Assembly (NCBI GenBank): GCA_937921995.1
Contig: CAKZVF010000201.1
Coordinates: forward strand, 1-35,490
Direction: 5' to 3'
DNA: 35,490 bases
Source: an uncultured Pirellulaceae bacterium
Lineage (GTDB): Bacteria > Planctomycetota > Planctomycetia > Pirellulales > Pirellulaceae
Within the stretch, counting starts at the first letter, position 1. Each line of letters opens with the position of its first letter. Positions 1 to 6,707 of this stretch are shown here, in pieces. The translations under genes and the position numbers were made by a program. The notes below the pieces were generated by a model, which made no database searches, was not told the DNA's origin, and saw nothing but the letters and a program-made list of their open reading frames with translations.

Positions 1-1551
1 GCCACTAATAAAGTGGACCATGCGATTCCAGGTCGCCGGTGGGTTGACCGGTTCGCCGACGGAGTTGAACATCGCAAACACAAGGAATCCTCGTTCGCCT
101 GTTTCTCTTTTGAATTCGGCGACGACGTAAGGCCACTGCTCGCTGGCGGCGGCGTCAACACCAGGGTTGGTGGAGTCCATGCGCGTACGGTTAATCAATT
201 CCCAACCCGCGTTTCGGTAACAGGTCGTTAGTTCGTGCCAGCCTGGAAAAGGCTGATCCATGGATATTGTCGTGGCAAATTCACTGCCTTTGTACTCCCA
301 CTTGTCAGAGCGTCTTCCAAGGTCGCTTCCGCGTTCGCGAATGTCGATCGCGTGGCCATCTTCAATGGCGGTCCATTGGTCAAGTTCTTGAGGGAGGTCG
401 TTTTCTTCGAACGAACGGATGACATCGGAATCAAAGAATCGAATGTAAGACGGTGCGGTTGCGAAGCTCTTGGCAACATCAAACGAACTCCAAAGCCCTG
501 CAAGTGCCAAGATCCCACACAGCGACCAAATCACAATCTTTCCGGCATTAGTAATCGGTTTTCTGACCTTCTTTTTACGTTTTTTGCTCTCTCCGTCCTG
601 CTCTTCACCAGAGACCAATCCATTCCAGGCTTTGGTGATCAACTTTCCAAAAGGACCCGATTTTCCAACCTCCGGATCGACCGGGCCAAACATAAACGTC
701 AGGAACTGGTCAGTGCTCAGAAGCAGCAATACTCCGACAGCAAGCGTTCCCCATCCCAGCACCGCGTGAGGGAAACCATGAGCCACGTCGATGTCAAACT
801 GATCCAAAACGGGAATCAAGAAGATACGAATGGTGTTCATGAACAACGCCCAGAAAATGGCCGAAATTACAAGGAACAGACCACGGAAAAATGGACGGCG
901 AAAAACAACGATGAACAATACTGCGATGAACATCAATGTGAAAAAACTTTGCACACCACTGCAGGCCGCTTCGATGCCGTAGGGCTCTCTGCCGGGCACT
1001 TGGATTACGGTGCCGTTCATAAAATGCCCCAACCCGTAAAGATCCAATAACCGACTGGTCCAAAAGGCACTGACACGTTGAAGCCAAGTAATCAGTTGAA
1101 TGTCCATACCCGCCGGCAATGTCAGGAAAACGAACATCGGCAGCGACGCTGGCCAAAGACTTTTGAGCGTTTCTTTGTCAACGGTGCGAGCCAGCAAACT
1201 GGCGATCAGCAACATGATGCTGCCTGCTGCCGCCGAGGGCCAAGCGAACAAGACACACATCAGGGCGAAAAGAACTCCCAGTATCAGCAACAGATCGCTA
1301 AGGACGCTGCGGTGGAAAGGCATTTTCGCTTCTTTGGGCCAGCGATAATACGCAATCACAAGCGTCGCAAGAAAGGCGATCGGAGCCGTTTGGTAGTGTG
1401 GTTTATCAATCGCCAAATTGCGGAAGTAAAGCAGCAGCATCGGCAACTGTACCAAAATTGCAACTGCATACGGCAGTGCAATCAGCTTCCAATTGCTGAC
1501 GTACTTGTCTGAATTGCGAGACGTTTTTACTTCAGGTGTGGCAGTGGACAT
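1..1551 (-). CDS. xrtU: Exosortase (XrtU-like) with C-terminal EpsI-like domain, partial
   Basis: The reading frame is open from an ATG at 1551 to the window edge (517 codons, no stop), so the C-terminus is missing. The N-terminal ~300 residues are strongly hydrophobic with many membrane segments. They carry the exosortase catalytic triad in order: EAACSGVQS (Cys197), NTIRIF (Arg242) and AHGFPHAVLGW (His258/His262). After a Lys-rich linker (about 325-335) and one more membrane segment comes a soluble domain with GWHELTTCYRNAGW, which resembles the EpsI/DUF3485 motif fused to many exosortases. Exosortases are inner-membrane cysteine transpeptidases that cleave C-terminal sorting tags (PEP-CTERM type) and usually sit in exopolysaccharide loci. 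The neighbouring UDP-glucose and GDP-mannose enzymes fit that. The U subtype is inferred from planctomycete context and the fusion. No sorting-tag substrate was seen in this window. Confidence 0.85.
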   Translation of the reverse strand, partial: MSTATPEVKTSRNSDKYVSNWKLIALPYAVAILVQLPMLLLYFRNLAIDKPHYQTAPIAFLATLVIAYYRWPKEAKMPFHRSVLSDLLLILGVLFALMCVLFAWPSAAAGSIMLLIASLLARTVDKETLKSLWPASLPMFVFLTLPAGMDIQLITWLQRVSAFWTSRLLDLYGLGHFMNGTVIQVPGREPYGIEAACSGVQSFFTLMFIAVLFIVVFRRPFFRGLFLVISAIFWALFMNTIRIFLIPVLDQFDIDVAHGFPHAVLGWGTLAVGVLLLLSTDQFLTFMFGPVDPEVGKSGPFGKLITKAWNGLVSGEEQDGESKKRKKKVRKPITNAGKIVIWSLCGILALAGLWSSFDVAKSFATAPSYIRFFDSDVIRSFEENDLPQELDQWTAIEDGHAIDIRERGSDLGRRSDKWEYKGSEFATTISMDQPFPGWHELTTCYRNAGWELINRTRMDSTNPGVDAAASEQWPYVVAEFKRETGERGFLVFAMFNSVGEPVNPPATWNRMVHFISG

Positions 1552-1663
1552 TTTCTTTTCACCCAAGCCATTTCTGGCTAAGTTCGTGGTTTGGAAAGGT
1601 TTTTCGTATCTATTACTTTAACAGACTGGCTCAGGCCAGCGAAGCCTTTCTTGGGTTACGCGA

Positions 1664-3070
1664 TTAGGATTTTCCGGTCGCGTAGACTTCGAACCCGATT
1701 TTGCTCAGTTTCTCACGATCCATCAAGTTTCGACCGTCAAAGAGAAACGCCGGTTTTTTCATGGAACGATAAACGGCATCAAAATCGACCTCTTTAAATT
1801 CATCCCATTCGGTCAAAACGGCGATCGCGTGAGCACCCGACGCGGCCGCTTCGGCGCTATTGGCGACTTCGACATTATCGTCAATCAGCTTGCGATGCTT
1901 CTCAGAAAGCGTCCCGAATTCGGCGGACATCAGATAAATCAGTTCCTGCTTGATCTGATCCAGCCCGACTTTGGGGTCATAAATCGTCAATCGTGCACGC
2001 TCTTCAAGCAAATCGCGGCAGACGTAGATCGCGGCCGATTCACGGGTATCGTTGGTGTCCTTTTTAAACGCAAAACCCCAAATCGCAATCTTTTTGTCCG
2101 ACACGGTGTTGAACATCGTTTTGACAATCGAAGTTGAGAATCGGCGTTTCTGGTAGTCGTTCATCAGCACGACCTGTTCCCAGTACGCGGCCACTTCTGG
2201 CAAACCGAAGTGCTCGCAAAGATAAACCAAATTGAGAATGTCTTTCTGGAAACAGCTACCGCCAAAACCAACCGATGACTTCAAAAACTTGGGGCCGATT
2301 CTCGAGTCGGTTCCAATCGCGTTGGCGACTTCGTCAACGTCAGCACCGGTCGCTTCGCAAAGTGCGCTGATCGCGTTGATCGAAGAAACACGCTGCGCCA
2401 AAAACGCGTTGGCGGTAAGCTTGGAAAGTTCACTGCTCCACAGATTCGTTCGGATGATGCTGTCGGGACGTACCCAGCGACCATACACATTCGCCAGTTT
2501 CTCAATCGCCTCTTGCGATTCGCCACCGATCAGCACACGATCCGGATTCAGCAGATCCGTCACCGCCGTACCTTCGGCCAAAAACTCCGGGTTGGACAAA
2601 ACGTCAAACGAAGCGCTGCCGTTCGATGCCGAATTCAAAATGCGTTTCACCGCTTCGGCCGTTCGCACCGGCAGCGTTGATTTTTCGATAACGATCTTAT
2701 GGCCTTCGGCATGCAAGGCAATCTCGCGAGCACATTTCTCCACGAACTCCAGGTTCGCAGCCCGACCGGATCCAATTCCAAAAGTCTTTGTGGGTGTGTT
2801 GACGGAGATGAAAATCATGTCCGACGTTTTGATTTTTTCGGAGACGTCGGTCGTGAAAAAGAGGTTTCGGCCGCGAGCTTCGCGTACGACCTCATCCAGT
2901 CCCGGTTCGTAAATGGGCAGCGAATCACTGTTCCACGCGGCAATTCGCGATTCATTGATGTCAACAACGTTGACCTCAATGTCGGGACACTGTTTGGCGA
3001 TCATCGCCATCGTGGGTCCGCCTACATATCCAGCGCCAATACAACAAATTTTTAAGGAAGATTCTGACAT
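1664..3070 (-). CDS. ugd: UDP-glucose 6-dehydrogenase, animal-type
   Basis: The product would oxidise UDP-glucose to UDP-glucuronate with two NAD+, supplying uronic acid for surface polysaccharide. The protein (468 aa) starts with the Rossmann motif [12 protein letters not shown]. It keeps [25 protein letters not shown] and the catalytic segment [11 protein letters not shown] with Cys273. The sequence FGGSCFQKD followed by NLVYLCE is closer to animal UGDHs than to the short bacterial form, which usually reads GGxCLPKD. Length is about 40-60 residues over a typical short bacterial enzyme, again as in the animal type. I use the ATG at 3070 because the Rossmann fold begins right after it; a TTG at 3085 would add five residues. 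It lies 112 bp downstream of the exosortase start on the same strand. Confidence 0.93.
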   Translation of the reverse strand: MSESSLKICCIGAGYVGGPTMAMIAKQCPDIEVNVVDINESRIAAWNSDSLPIYEPGLDEVVREARGRNLFFTTDVSEKIKTSDMIFISVNTPTKTFGIGSGRAANLEFVEKCAREIALHAEGHKIVIEKSTLPVRTAEAVKRILNSASNGSASFDVLSNPEFLAEGTAVTDLLNPDRVLIGGESQEAIEKLANVYGRWVRPDSIIRTNLWSSELSKLTANAFLAQRVSSINAISALCEATGADVDEVANAIGTDSRIGPKFLKSSVGFGGSCFQKDILNLVYLCEHFGLPEVAAYWEQVVLMNDYQKRRFSTSIVKTMFNTVSDKKIAIWGFAFKKDTNDTRESAAIYVCRDLLEERARLTIYDPKVGLDQIKQELIYLMSAEFGTLSEKHRKLIDDNVEVANSAEAAASGAHAIAVLTEWDEFKEVDFDAVYRSMKKPAFLFDGRNLMDREKLSKIGFEVYATGKS

Positions 3071-3244
3071 TTTGGTTCTGCTCAACTAAGTAACAAGGTG
3101 TGAAATCAAATGATGAGGGATTTGGATAATCCAAATTCCGGTTCTACTTACGGGGAGCAGTAGGGAGGGTGGGGTTTGTGTTTTGAGTTTGTGCGTTCCA
3201 ATTAAAATTGGGGCCAACGGGTGACTTTGTAAATGAATGAGTTT

Positions 3245-4258
3245 CTAACTGAGCGAATTTTTCGTCGCTTCGTTTCGGGCCAGCTCTAAATCATGTTCGA
3301 CCATCAGCGCCGCCAGTTCTTGACAGCTTGTCGTCGGTTCCCAACCCAAGACGCGCTTGGCTTTGGAATAATCGCCCCGCAACACTTTCACTTCCGTTGG
3401 ACGGAAGTAGCGCGGGTCAATTTCGACGTAATCGTGCCAATCAAGATCCAGAGACTCGAACGTGTAATCCAGAAACTGGCCAATGGTGCGGGCTTCGCCG
3501 GTGGCCAAAACGTAGTCATCAGGGATGTCGTGATTCAACATCCGCCACATGCCTTCAACGTAATCTTTGGCAAATCCCCAGTCGCGTTGGGTGTCCAGAT
3601 TGCCCAGGAACAGCTTTTCCTGCAGGCCTAGCTTGATCCGTGTGGCGGCGCGGGTGATCTTGCGCGTGACGAACGTTTCTCCCCGGCGCGGTGATTCATG
3701 GTTGAACAGAATTCCATTGCACGCGAATAAACCGTAGGCCTTACGGTAATTCACCGTTTGATGAAATGCGTAGACCTTCGCACAAGCATACGGCGACTGC
3801 GGCTGGAACGGCGTCGTTTCGGTTTGAGGTGTCTCCAGAACATCGCCAAACATTTCCGAAGATGAAGCTTGGTAAACACGCACGGGGTGGTTTTTGTTCA
3901 ATTGGCGGGCCGCTTCAAGAACGTTCAATGCTCCAATGCCCGTCGTTTGAACGGTGTAGGCCGGAGCATCGAAAGAGACGCGCACGTGGCTTTGAGCGCC
4001 AAGGTTGTAGATCTCATCAGGCGCAACGTCCAACACCAGGTTGGTCAGGTTTTGGCCATCGGTTAGATCGCCGTAATGCAAAAACAGAGATGCATCGGGG
4101 TCGTGGGGGTCTTGGTAGATTTGGTCGATGCGGTCGGTGTTGAAGGTGCTGCTGCGGCGAACGACCCCGTGCACTTCATAGTCTTTTTCAAGCAGCAGTT
4201 CCGCCAAGTACGATCCGTCTTGGCCAGTGATGCCCGTGATGAGTGCTTTTTTCTTCAT
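3245..4258 (-). CDS. gmd: GDP-mannose 4,6-dehydratase
   Basis: Converts GDP-mannose to GDP-4-keto-6-deoxymannose, the precursor of GDP-fucose and related deoxy sugars. It is a short-chain dehydrogenase/reductase fold: the NADP motif [14 protein letters not shown] is at residues 8-21, then [27 protein letters not shown] and the catalytic YACAK (Tyr157, Lys161). [19 protein letters not shown] and [20 protein letters not shown] are family hallmarks. At 337 aa it matches the usual size. I chose the ATG at 4258 because an AGGG Shine-Dalgarno-like sequence lies about 9 bases upstream; an ATG at 4294 would add 12 residues not typical of the family. With the dehydrogenase and exosortase it forms a same-strand surface-polysaccharide group. 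The gap to the dehydrogenase is about 174 bp, so co-transcription is uncertain. Confidence 0.95.
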   Translation of the reverse strand: MKKKALITGITGQDGSYLAELLLEKDYEVHGVVRRSSTFNTDRIDQIYQDPHDPDASLFLHYGDLTDGQNLTNLVLDVAPDEIYNLGAQSHVRVSFDAPAYTVQTTGIGALNVLEAARQLNKNHPVRVYQASSSEMFGDVLETPQTETTPFQPQSPYACAKVYAFHQTVNYRKAYGLFACNGILFNHESPRRGETFVTRKITRAATRIKLGLQEKLFLGNLDTQRDWGFAKDYVEGMWRMLNHDIPDDYVLATGEARTIGQFLDYTFESLDLDWHDYVEIDPRYFRPTEVKVLRGDYSKAKRVLGWEPTTSCQELAALMVEHDLELARNEATKNSLS

Positions 4259-4318
4259 TTCTGATTCGCCCTGAAATGCAATTGTTCCGGGCATCGCCGA
4301 ATGGTGGTTCGAAAGTTG

Positions 4319-4354
4319 GCTGTGTCAGCCGTTTAGCTGTGTCAGCCGTTTAGC
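4319..4354. repeat. 17-bp exact tandem duplication
   Basis: The unit gctgtgtcagccgttta occupies 4319-4335 and again 4336-4352, with two further matching bases. It lies about 60 bp upstream of the gmd start. Confidence 0.9.
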
Positions 4355-4569
4355 CATCGACGTAGTTTAACATCGACGGTCAGGATCTCACACAGCTGAC
4401 TTTTCAATACCGACGGGGAAAATACGGGAGAAGACGGGAAATGCTTGATTTGCGGGTTGGGGGGGCTGGGCAACAGCCTTTTCAGCTATCGCGGCGGCTG
4501 CCAGCGTCTTTTTGACGTCTTGGTTGATGATGTTGGCCCGTTGACTGCCGGATTTGCGAAGCAAGATTG

Positions 4570-4601
4570 GACGGGGATGCGCTGTGACGGGGATGCGCTG
4601 T
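4570..4601. repeat. 16-bp exact tandem duplication
   Basis: The unit gacggggatgcgctgt occurs at 4570-4585 and 4586-4601, just beyond the 3' end of the REC-ATPase gene. Confidence 0.9.
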
Positions 4602-4626
4602 ATTAGCGAAAGCCAGATCCGCCGAA

Positions 4627-5550
4627 TCAGATTGGGTTCCGCATCTTGGTCATCGTAATCTGGTTTCCAATGGCATTATGAGCCACTTGATCCATAAAGG
4701 ATCGGATCAGCAGCAGCCCGCGCCCTGAAACACGATGGAGGTTCTCGTTGCAGCGCGGATCGGGGACCGACGCGGGGTCAAAACCGGTGCCTTCGTCTGA
4801 GATCTGAATGCAAATGTGTTCGTCCGAAAATTCCGCCTCAACGCGCACCTTCCGCGCGCGAAACTTGGATTGCTGTTTCCGCTGAGCGATCTCTTGATAG
4901 TACGCGCTGTCGGTGTCACCCTCTCTCAATTTTGAGCAGACCTCCAGGTTGCCGTGGTGCATTGCATTGGTAAGGGCTTCCTCGATCGCCATGCCAATCT
5001 GTAAACGATCGGTATGGCTCCAGCTGGGCAGTCCACTTTGCAGATTCTCGATCGTGGGACCGATCAAAGAAGATTCATTCTCCAACACGAAGGCTCGGTG
5101 ATCAGGCACCGCACAGAAACTTTGGCTGTGCGTATACCGCATCCGTTGAGCAACTTCGAGGACCTGCTGGATGGTCGTGACTAAGTCGGTCGCGATAGAA
5201 CTCTTGGGCGAGAAACTGGTCGCCCCTGCCCGCAACGCGGAAATGGCAATGTCCACATTGTCGTTGTTGGTGATCAATAAAATCGGAAGTTCGGGATCAA
5301 TGTTTTTGACCTCGGCGATCAGCTGGAGCCCGTCGATTCCCGGCATTTGCAAATCCGTTACCAGAATTGCCGGTCGCGACGCGGGGTTTTCTACCGAACC
5401 TGAATCGACCCCAAGTTGAATTCTGTCGATGGCTTCTTGCGCGGATGCGACGGCTTGGACGTGCCATGATGACGGGGCTTGGTTTTTCAAAATTCCTTCA
5501 AGCAGCGCTCGGTCAACAGGGTTGTCATCAGCGATTAGTATGTTTGTCAC
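4627..5550 (-). CDS. Response regulator receiver domain fused to RsbW-like ATPase domain
   Basis: Two domains are visible in 307 aa. Residues 2-130 are a CheY-like receiver with the acidic pair Asp8/Asp9, phosphoacceptor Asp66 (VTDLQMPGIDG), Thr94 and Lys116. Residues about 150-300 are a GHKL ATPase of the anti-sigma/RsbW type: N-box IEEALTNAMHHGN (189-201), G1 box DEGTGFD (252-258), G2 box GRGLLLIRSF (276-285). There is no His phosphoacceptor or dimerisation helix, so it is not an ordinary sensor kinase. By family it could act as a phosphorylation-gated Ser kinase or anti-sigma-type switch; its partners are not in the window. I chose the GTG at 5550 because the receiver domain begins directly after it; an upstream in-frame TTG at 5607 would add 19 residues. 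A promoter-like sequence lies about 100 bases upstream. Confidence 0.88.
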   Translation of the reverse strand: MTNILIADDNPVDRALLEGILKNQAPSSWHVQAVASAQEAIDRIQLGVDSGSVENPASRPAILVTDLQMPGIDGLQLIAEVKNIDPELPILLITNNDNVDIAISALRAGATSFSPKSSIATDLVTTIQQVLEVAQRMRYTHSQSFCAVPDHRAFVLENESSLIGPTIENLQSGLPSWSHTDRLQIGMAIEEALTNAMHHGNLEVCSKLREGDTDSAYYQEIAQRKQQSKFRARKVRVEAEFSDEHICIQISDEGTGFDPASVPDPRCNENLHRVSGRGLLLIRSFMDQVAHNAIGNQITMTKMRNPI

Positions 5551-5654
5551 GTTCAAATGGCTGGGAAGGCAAATACGATTGTCAAAGACTGCTTTCAACG
5601 CAATCAACTTGCCAAATTTATTTGGCCCAAGCGATGCGCGAAACGAGCGTTTTC

Positions 5655-5683
5655 ATTATAACATTTTGTAAACCGTCAACAAA
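5655..5683 (-). promoter_or_regulatory. Candidate sigma-70 promoter for the REC-ATPase gene
   Basis: Read on the minus strand: a perfect TATAAT at 5660-5655 preceded by TTTGTT at 5683-5678 with a 17-base spacer. The -35 match is weak. It would give a 5' leader of about 100 bases to the GTG at 5550. Confidence 0.4.
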
Positions 5684-5743
5684 ATTTGCGATCCAAAAAA
5701 ATCGCTCACCCGAAAATTGCTCTTATTAACGCGAGTATCATAA

Positions 5744-6154
5744 ATGCCAAATCGTCATCGTATCCGATTGAGGGGGCCTTGGTGGGGTAAAACTTGTCTG
5801 GATCCAGACAGTCCCTGCGATGATGACCGGGCTTTTAAGACAACGATTCCCTTTCGTTGGGACGACCAAATTCCCGATGACTTTATTGGGACAGTTGGGA
5901 TGCTGCGAAAATTTAATTGCTCGGCGGGCATGACCGCAGCACGAGAAGTTTGGTTGACGGTCTCTTGCTTGACGGTGCCGGCTCAGCTGCGGCTCAATGG
6001 GACAACGATTGGCAACTTGGCCGCCCAATCAGACATCGAGATCCCGGTGTCCTCCTGCTTGCTGCCATTCAACGAGCTACACATTTTGCTATCGGTCAGC
6101 GGTGTATCGTCTGAAATTCTACTGGACGATGTCGCCATCGAGATTGACCCGTGA
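5744..6154 (+). CDS. Small conserved-looking protein of unknown function
   Basis: 136 aa, ATG at 5744, divergent from the REC-ATPase gene. I do not recognise a named family. The opening HRIRLRGPW, a Trp- and beta-strand-rich body and the segment WLTVSC...LRLNGTTIGNL resemble the jelly-roll sugar-binding modules attached to glycoside hydrolases; this is an impression, not an assignment. There is no signal peptide or membrane segment. Cys residues are unusually frequent for a cytoplasmic protein this small (four). The C-terminus ends inside a tandem duplication whose 18-base unit preserves the frame up to the stop. It could be a small intracellular binding protein; coding status is supported by length and composition only. 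Confidence 0.6.
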   Translation: MPNRHRIRLRGPWWGKTCLDPDSPCDDDRAFKTTIPFRWDDQIPDDFIGTVGMLRKFNCSAGMTAAREVWLTVSCLTVPAQLRLNGTTIGNLAAQSDIEIPVSSCLLPFNELHILLSVSGVSSEILLDDVAIEIDP

Positions 6155-6185
6155 ATCGACATTGACCCGTGAATCGACATTGACC
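6143..6185. repeat. 18-bp tandem duplication (2.4 copies) spanning a stop codon
   Basis: The unit attgacccgtgaatcgac is at 6143-6160 and 6161-6178, with seven bases of a third copy. The TGA stop of the upstream small gene (6152-6154) lies inside the first unit. Confidence 0.9.
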
Positions 6186-6187
6186 GT

Positions 6188-6247
6188 AGGGCCGGTTCCT
6201 ACCGGCCTTTTGGGGTAAAGGAGGCGCGGCCGGTGGGAACCGGCCCT
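6188..6247. repeat. Palindromic intergenic repeat, GGCCGGT family
   Basis: The arms at 6188-6207 (agggccggttcctaccggcc) and 6228-6247 are inverted repeats matching at 19 of 20 bases around a 20-base loop. Each arm is itself palindromic (ggccggt...accggcc). A partial copy follows yebC at 30707. The position just after a stop codon suggests a REP-like element that can also act as a terminator. Confidence 0.8.
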
Positions 6248-6707
6248 GCACTTTATCGCGATTTACCCGGCTGCCGTTCAAAAGCCAAACGTTGAAAAGG
6301 CAATAGCCTCGCATAAGCCAGGTCCACCAATCGCGCGATAGCAGGTGGTTTCGGAACCGCACCTTGGGATTGGCGAGGGGCTTAAAATTCCGAATCACGT
6401 GCTGCTAGCAATTTTGACAAATGTGTTAACTTACGAGCAATGCGATGGTGAGGCTGATTTTTTTAGTTAAGCCGCTTCTTTTAATTCGTCCCGATGCCTA
6501 CGAAATCGCTTCATATGTCCAGACGTTAGCAAATCGCTAACCTGAAAACTCCAAGTGACCGATAGAAAAAAGAGTATGCAGGACCTTTCCTCCCATTGGC
6601 TTTGGAAGAACAGGGGAGCTCAGCGCGTGTGCAAGATTGCATACTGCTCACAAATTCCTGAGATTTAAGCGATCAAAATTCCCACAAACAAGTCTACGAG
6701 TTTCTCG
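6248..6707. other. Long 5' region upstream of the Wzz-like gene
   Basis: About 460 bases without a gene. A consensus TTGACA is present at 6414-6419 but no good -10 element follows at the right spacing. A long upstream leader is typical for regulated polysaccharide genes. No ORF, tRNA or clear riboswitch was seen. Confidence 0.4.

Larger units (their letters stand above)
4259..4626. other. Intergenic region between gmd and the REC-ATPase gene
   Basis: No convincing gene. It holds two short tandem duplications, listed separately. On the minus strand a 58-codon frame from a TTG at 4564 to a TGA at 4390 has protein-like Ala/Lys/Gln composition (it includes QRANIINQDVKKTLAAAAIA), but it has no good start or ribosome site. 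It may be a gene remnant or chance. Confidence 0.4.

Noticed and set aside
235-1050. A 271-codon plus-strand open frame
   Set aside because: It lies opposite the exosortase, whose minus-strand frame is longer and carries the catalytic triad. The plus-strand product has no recognisable motifs.
4388-4564. A 58-codon minus-strand frame with plausible composition
   Set aside because: No ribosome site, TTG start only, and no recognisable motif. Kept as a note in the intergenic entry, not called as a gene.
6414-6442. Sigma-70 promoter for the Wzz-like gene
   Set aside because: TTGACA is perfect but the six bases 17 positions downstream (gcaatg) are a poor -10 element.
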